NCBI GenBank assembly: GCA_023091735.1
Contig: JALKBU010000924.1
Location: 1-20,641, forward strand
DNA: 20,641 nucleotides
Source: Trichomonas tenax
Taxonomy: Eukaryota > Parabasalia > Trichomonadida > Trichomonadidae
Direction: 5' to 3'
This document shows, one piece after another, positions 17,245-20,641 of this stretch. A model generated the notes under the pieces. The model ran no database searches, was not told where the DNA came from, and saw nothing but the letters and a program-made list of their open reading frames with translations. Position numbers and translations under genes: made by a program. Position 1 is the first letter of the stretch. Every line of letters starts with the position of its first letter.

Positions 17245-17259
17245 GGGTAAATTTTACCC
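17245..17259. promoter_or_regulatory. Palindrome GGGTAAA-T-TTTACCC upstream of the kelch gene
   Basis: A perfect palindrome with 7-bp arms and a single central base, about 36 nt upstream of the kelch ATG. It stands out from the AT-rich surroundings by its G/C ends. It could be a dimeric factor site; no family can be assigned. Confidence 0.35.
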
Positions 17260-17312
17260 TTTAAATTTATTTTTATAAAAACCTCCAAGCAGGGGTGTGG
17301 TACATCCAGTTG

Positions 17313-17321
17313 TCACTTTTC
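17313..17321 (+). promoter_or_regulatory. Inr-type core promoter, TCACTTTTC
   Basis: TCACTTTTC is followed after 7 nt by ATG at 17329, in nearly the same string that precedes the gene at 4800 (GTCACTTTTCA...AAAAAATG). It looks like a genuine trichomonad core promoter, yet only a 35-codon frame follows. Confidence 0.45.
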
Positions 17322-17328
17322 ACAAAAA

Positions 17329-17436
17329 ATGGAAAATCCATCAGAAGGGTTTTGGGTAAAAACAACACTCATAATTGCTAAAACCCAAAGTCGTGTTATT
17401 TCTATAGAGGGTTCGAAAACCGCGCAAAATAGTTGA
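17329..17436 (+). CDS. Short ORF (35 aa) behind a strong initiator
   Basis: The frame begins MENPSEGFWVKTTLII and ends with TGA at 17434-17436. Its start context is the best initiator match in the window, which is the only reason to report it. The composition is protein-like but the length is short. It could be a small protein, the remnant of a longer gene whose 3' part decayed, or the start of a gene carried by the inverted-repeat segment. No continuation was found in the other two frames. Confidence 0.3.
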   Translation: MENPSEGFWVKTTLIIAKTQSRVISIEGSKTAQNS

Positions 17437-18003
17437 TAAATCAACAATAATCCGTGCAATCTTGAATCAATATCTTTATAAATATCATAATTTGGCATAA
17501 ATACTATACTGATATCTGCATGTACCTGCATTCATGCGCTTTTATATTCTTAAGCAAGTAGAAAAAACAAAAAAGAATACGTACAAAATAATTTGGTATT
17601 AGTTGATAAAACTACTCTTACCAGATTGCCATTGATAATGCGGCATTGTGCATCGCGTTTATTGTATAGCTTAGCGATTTGTTTTTGAGATTGAATCGAT
17701 ATTTTTGCAAAGAAAAAGATTTGGAAGAACAAGCTTGGTGTGTGAGGTTGCTTACGTGATTTTTAAATAATTTATTGTCCGAATTTTGGATTTTTGTATT
17801 GAATTAAAATAAATAATATAATGATCAATCGAAGTACTAAGTAATGGTAGGGAAATGGTTGTATTCTTTGTTGTTAGTTGTTGTTCGACGATTTATTGTG
17901 ATTTTGATAAACATGATTTTAGATCACCCTAACTGGTCGATATGATAGCTCTGGTTGTAGTCACTCACATGTGGCGTGAGTAGGCACTGGCTGTACCGCA
18001 CCC

Positions 18004-18180
18004 TTAAAAATAAACAGGGTTGTTAATTTTCATTATAAGAACGAATAAATCTATTTTCATAATTAAAAGAACTTAACCCTCGAACGAATTTTGATTTTAT
18101 AGGAAAATACTAAATATAATTTTGTAAGTGAAAAACGAAACAAACACATTTTATGGTTAAAATTGAATGCAGTTAAGCAA
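18004..18180. other. 3' flank of the tail-anchored TBC gene
   Basis: AT-rich sequence without a gene, downstream of the minus-strand stop at 18181. It contains TAAACAGGGTTGTTAAT and several TAAA tetranucleotides but no strong feature. Confidence 0.4.
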
Positions 18181-19242
18181 CTAGAATATGAAGCGAATGA
18201 AGATCAAGCATATGACACAAACTATGATCGAAATCACGATCGAGTTGTGTGAATATGGATATGGATCGCCTCCAATCAGTGTTATAGCATCCCTAACAGC
18301 CTTTGAAGCATCAAAATCAGTGAAATGCTGAATCGCTTCAACCATCATTTGGTCGCCTCTTGGATATGGAACTTGCGCGAGATGTGCAACACAAAGAGCA
18401 TTCATGAATGCTTCAATATTGTTCCTTCTAACGATAACATTGTCCCAGATGTATAAGATAGACTCGATCTTGTATTCATCGGAGAAAATGAGAAGCTGCC
18501 AACGAAGCGCGAAGAGAATCGAGGTTTGACCCGTTTGCTGGAGAACTTCGAAGTGTCCTGGTGTAATCTTTTCCATCAAATGGTCTAATTCTTCGAAGTA
18601 TTTCTGTGACTGCCTTGGATTGTCAAGGTAATCGGAGATATTACGCATTTGAATTAATGGATATGATAAGTTGAACGTTATTGCTTCAGCATATTCGCTC
18701 GGCAGATTGTACTTTGTTGTGAAATTAAGAGCCAATATGTAGGGAACGATGATATAGCGATCATGTCCTTGAGCGTATCTGAAATTCTTAGTTTGAGTAT
18801 ATAAAGCGAGTATTCTAATAGTATGGATCTTTGCACGCCTTGTTTGGTCCTCAGGAATACTTAAATTTTTGGTCATATCATTAAACCAGGATAAAATTCG
18901 AGTAACATCTGCATTTATAACGTTTGCATCTCGTTCATCGAGTGCACTTAATGGGTCTTCTTCGTATCCGATTAAATTTGTTCTGATTAAAATTTGATAA
19001 TCAGAATACATCGTCTGTATTTTATCGTACCATCTGTGTGAGTCGTAATTAACAACCCCAAAAGCTAGAAGCCAAGCAAACAATCTTTGTATGTTGTTTT
19101 TATATAATTGGTCCAATACAAGAAAATCTCTGACTTCTTTTGCATTTCTAAACTCAAAATCGAACTTGAGGGACGTTCTATTGTCCTCTGGGTTCTCTAT
19201 ATCGTGGAGTTCGATTTCGTCATCTATCATTTGGAAATCCAT
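18181..19242 (-). CDS. TBC-domain RabGAP with C-terminal membrane anchor
   Basis: A 353-aa Rab GTPase-activating protein. Both catalytic fingers of the TBC domain are intact: INADVTR gives the IxxDxxR arginine finger (R115), and RYAQG gives the YxQ glutamine finger (Q158). The domain spans roughly residues 45-305, ending with blocks such as ILFALRWQLLIFSDE and ILYIWDNVI. The final 20 residues (about 334-353) are a hydrophobic segment, SIVISIIVCVICLIFIRFIF, ending at the terminus, so the protein is probably tail-anchored with the GAP domain in the cytosol. TBC1D20 and yeast Gyp8 share this layout and act on Rab1/Ypt1 at the ER-Golgi boundary; orthology is not proven. The open frame extends to 19263 but begins with TTG, so the first ATG at 19242 is taken as the start. 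Confidence 0.88.
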   Translation of the reverse strand: MDFQMIDDEIELHDIENPEDNRTSLKFDFEFRNAKEVRDFLVLDQLYKNNIQRLFAWLLAFGVVNYDSHRWYDKIQTMYSDYQILIRTNLIGYEEDPLSALDERDANVINADVTRILSWFNDMTKNLSIPEDQTRRAKIHTIRILALYTQTKNFRYAQGHDRYIIVPYILALNFTTKYNLPSEYAEAITFNLSYPLIQMRNISDYLDNPRQSQKYFEELDHLMEKITPGHFEVLQQTGQTSILFALRWQLLIFSDEYKIESILYIWDNVIVRRNNIEAFMNALCVAHLAQVPYPRGDQMMVEAIQHFTDFDASKAVRDAITLIGGDPYPYSHNSIVISIIVCVICLIFIRFIF

Positions 19243-19667
19243 TCCGATTAAGGGATAGCGCAATTATTCAATTTTATTTAAAAAGGGGGTGGCACTAAAT
19301 TAATGAGTGGATTCGCTCAAAGCCTTGGTTAATAAAGCATATTAGACTTTGATATTAAAGCCATGGGTTATATTCATCCAATAGATTACAATTTTCGATA
19401 AAAGCTAGCAAAATGTCCTTTAATTGAGAGATAATTTTAGATATTTTGTAAAAAATATGGCTTTTAGATATTCTTGTCTCAGAAATCATTATACCTCCTT
19501 CAAGATTATATCACCAATGCTCGTTTATGACTACAAATTGTTTTTTTGGCAAAATTTCAAATCACAAATTTATAACCATTCAGAATTTATGGCTGAAACC
19601 AATACAGTGGACAAGACAAAAGCTTCCATTATGTATATCTTCGATTATTTATCGTTATCAACAAAAT
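19243..19667. other. Intergenic, no supported gene
   Basis: AT-rich. A plus-strand frame reaching 19738 opens at 19424 with TTG and has its first ATG at 19457. It overlaps the minus-strand candidate gene and shows no family features, so I do not call it. Confidence 0.5.
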
Positions 19668-19883
19668 TCAGAAAAAATACTCCAAATTCATTGCTTCTAA
19701 GTAGTCATGGCCAACTGTATAAGTCAGCTCATTTTTGATAGTTTCTATTGTGAACTGCTTACCATCAACTCTCAGACCAGGGTTACTATCTCGCTCTTTA
19801 CCTATATGATCCAACACATCATTCATTTTCTTTTTTAGGCGCGCATATTCAAGGTACCACTCTTGCTTCGTCTTGGGAGGCAT
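19668..19883 (-). CDS. Small candidate protein, 71 aa
   Basis: The frame starts MPPKTKQEWYLEYARLKKKM and is highly charged and helical, with a conserved-looking DSNPGLRVDGKQFTIETIKNEL middle. The ATG is directly preceded by ATCATT, so TCATTA forms an initiator overlapping the start codon, the closest possible Inr spacing. The basic helical N-terminus suggests nucleic-acid or protein binding, but no family is recognised. It is short and could be an intact small gene or the 5' end of a longer one lost by truncation. Repeats described upstream (19905-20143) lie in its promoter region. Confidence 0.5.
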   Translation of the reverse strand: MPPKTKQEWYLEYARLKKKMNDVLDHIGKERDSNPGLRVDGKQFTIETIKNELTYTVGHDYLEAMNLEYFF

Positions 19884-19888
19884 AATGA
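19884..19888 (-). promoter_or_regulatory. Inr at the start codon, TCATT/ATG
   Basis: On the minus strand TCATT abuts the ATG, giving TCATTA of the trichomonad initiator. This supports the 71-aa frame as a transcribed gene with a nearly absent 5' leader. Confidence 0.4.
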
Positions 19889-19904
19889 TTTTTGCACCAA
19901 AATT

Positions 19905-20143
19905 AATTTCGCGGAGGAAAAAATCATAACATATATGATCTTATTAGCATTTTGTGTTTTCAATTTTCGCGGCAACATTTTCAATTTCGCGATAAAATAT
20001 AAGCTCAGTGATATATGATCTACATTAGTGACGAAAAATGAGCAAAAATATTGAATGTCCAATACAAAAGTTTGTTGCAAAAGGATGTCTCAAAACCAAA
20101 AAATCATAACATATATGATCTAATAAGCATAATGTATTTTCAA
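19905..20143. repeat. Direct repeats 180 bp apart with interspersed AATTTCGCG motifs
   Basis: A 44-bp unit beginning AAATCATAACATATATGATC occurs at 19921-19964 and 20101-20144 with 39 of 44 identical and an exact 180-bp period. Its core ATATATGATCT appears a third time at 20011. Three AATT(T)TCGCG motifs lie at 19905, 19962 and 19983. All sit upstream of the 71-aa candidate gene on the minus strand. Confidence 0.65.
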
Positions 20144-20641
20144 TAGTTGAGTCTAAGCATTCAATTTTTAAAAATTGCACTCCTTGCAACTCTTTTTAGA
20201 AACGATTATGTTGCTCCACACTTCAATAATAGTACATGCATACAAAGATGTTCATATTTACCATAGTAAATATTATATAAATCTCTTCAGATGAGAAAAT
20301 AAAATTTCAAAATATTTTTATGTTAGTTTATTTCTAATATCTCTCTATTAATTTGTAGATAATCAAGTATAGGATCGCTAGCAGGAATTGCGAGTTATAA
20401 AAGTCGAAACTGAAGGACGGCATATGATTTTTCGAAAATAAACGTACAATTTTGTCGAGTCTAGGACAAAAGTAAACATCAAAAAGTAACATAGAACCTT
20501 AAAGTCACTTTTCGTGAATAAACTGTCACTTTTTGCGCGGGCAAATTGTCACCTTTATAAAAAGTGTTATAAATATCTTTGTAGTCTAAACAATACTGAC
20601 ATTTATAGATTGAAACTCCACGCTGAGTATGAAGACCATAA
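20144..20641. other. Gene-free right end with three initiator-like repeats
   Basis: No open frame of note. Three spaced copies of GTCACYTTT occur at 20504, 20525 and 20548 (GTCACTTTTC, GTCACTTTTT, GTCACCTTTA). The first ATG after them is at 20629, with only four codons before the window ends, so a gene starting there cannot be judged. Confidence 0.5.

Larger units (their letters stand above)
17293..18003. mobile_element. Possible small element bounded by inverted repeats (711 bp)
   Basis: The left end GGGTGTGGTACATCCAGT (17293-17310) and the right end ACTGGCTGTACCGCACCC (17986-18003) are inverted copies with 16 of 18 matching. They enclose 711 bp that has no long coding frame. The right 80 bp are clearly GC-richer than the surroundings. 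A perfect TCACTTTTC initiator and a 35-codon ORF lie just inside the left end. No clear target-site duplication was found in the flanks, so a MITE-like transposon is only a hypothesis. Two copies of a dispersed repeat in opposite orientation would look the same. Confidence 0.4.

Noticed and set aside
17409..17422. GGTTCGAAAACC resembling a tRNA B-box
   Set aside because: The T stem does not pair with the expected 7-nt loop and no A-box lies at the right distance.
17961..18003. Stem ACTCAC/GTGAGT with a 7-nt loop ATGTGGC, like a tRNA-His anticodon arm
   Set aside because: No D arm, no B-box (GGTTCGA) and no pairing acceptor arms surround it, so it is not a tRNA.
19424..19738. 104-codon plus-strand frame
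   Set aside because: It opens with TTG, has no initiator, overlaps the better supported minus-strand gene and has a chance-like composition.

Overview
The window looks like nuclear DNA of a parabasalid protist, either a trichomonad or Tritrichomonas-like. It is AT-rich, its genes are intronless with short intergenic gaps, and its encoded families are eukaryotic: TBC and DENN-type Rab regulators, kelch, ARM and ankyrin proteins, a protein-kinase fold, a TOM1/GPR137-like membrane protein and an SLC13 transporter. Several start codons sit just downstream of TCAYTW-type initiator (Inr) sequences, the core promoter described for Trichomonas. The species cannot be fixed from the sequence alone. No rRNA, tRNA, CRISPR array or bacterial operon was found.

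Layout. From 1 to 314 there is an A/C-rich stretch and a long poly-T tract. An SLC13/Pho91-like transporter (minus) follows. A plus-strand series comes next: a TBC1D31-like protein without its WD40 half, an ATG-less reading-frame fragment, an uncharacterised protein with a Pro/Gln/Tyr-rich tail, then a 1 kb gap and a CAMK-like pseudokinase. The strand then flips to a C9orf72-like longin/DENN protein, a beta-helix gene with a broken 5' end, and an ARM/HEAT-type protein. The last of these shares a short symmetric divergent promoter with an uncharacterised 287-aa protein (plus). A seven-TM protein (minus), an ankyrin gene disrupted by a near-perfect palindrome (plus), a possibly myristoylated kelch protein (minus), a gene-poor 0.7 kb segment bounded by inverted repeats, a tail-anchored TBC RabGAP (minus) and a 71-codon candidate gene (minus) complete the right half. 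The last 750 bp hold direct repeats and Inr-like repeats but no clear gene.

How the genes relate. This is not an operon, and each gene appears to have its own promoter. Three products (TBC1D31-like, C9orf72-like, tail-anchored TBC) belong to families that control small GTPases and membrane traffic, and TBC1D31 relatives work at centriolar/basal-body structures, which suits a flagellate. Their co-location may be chance.

The points most worth following are the 33-nt palindrome that accounts for the ankyrin frame break, the C9orf72-like assignment, the 711-bp segment with inverted ends, the mirror-image divergent promoter, and the beta-helix gene whose Inr and ATG are intact but out of frame with the body. 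I did not find a clearly new multi-gene system.
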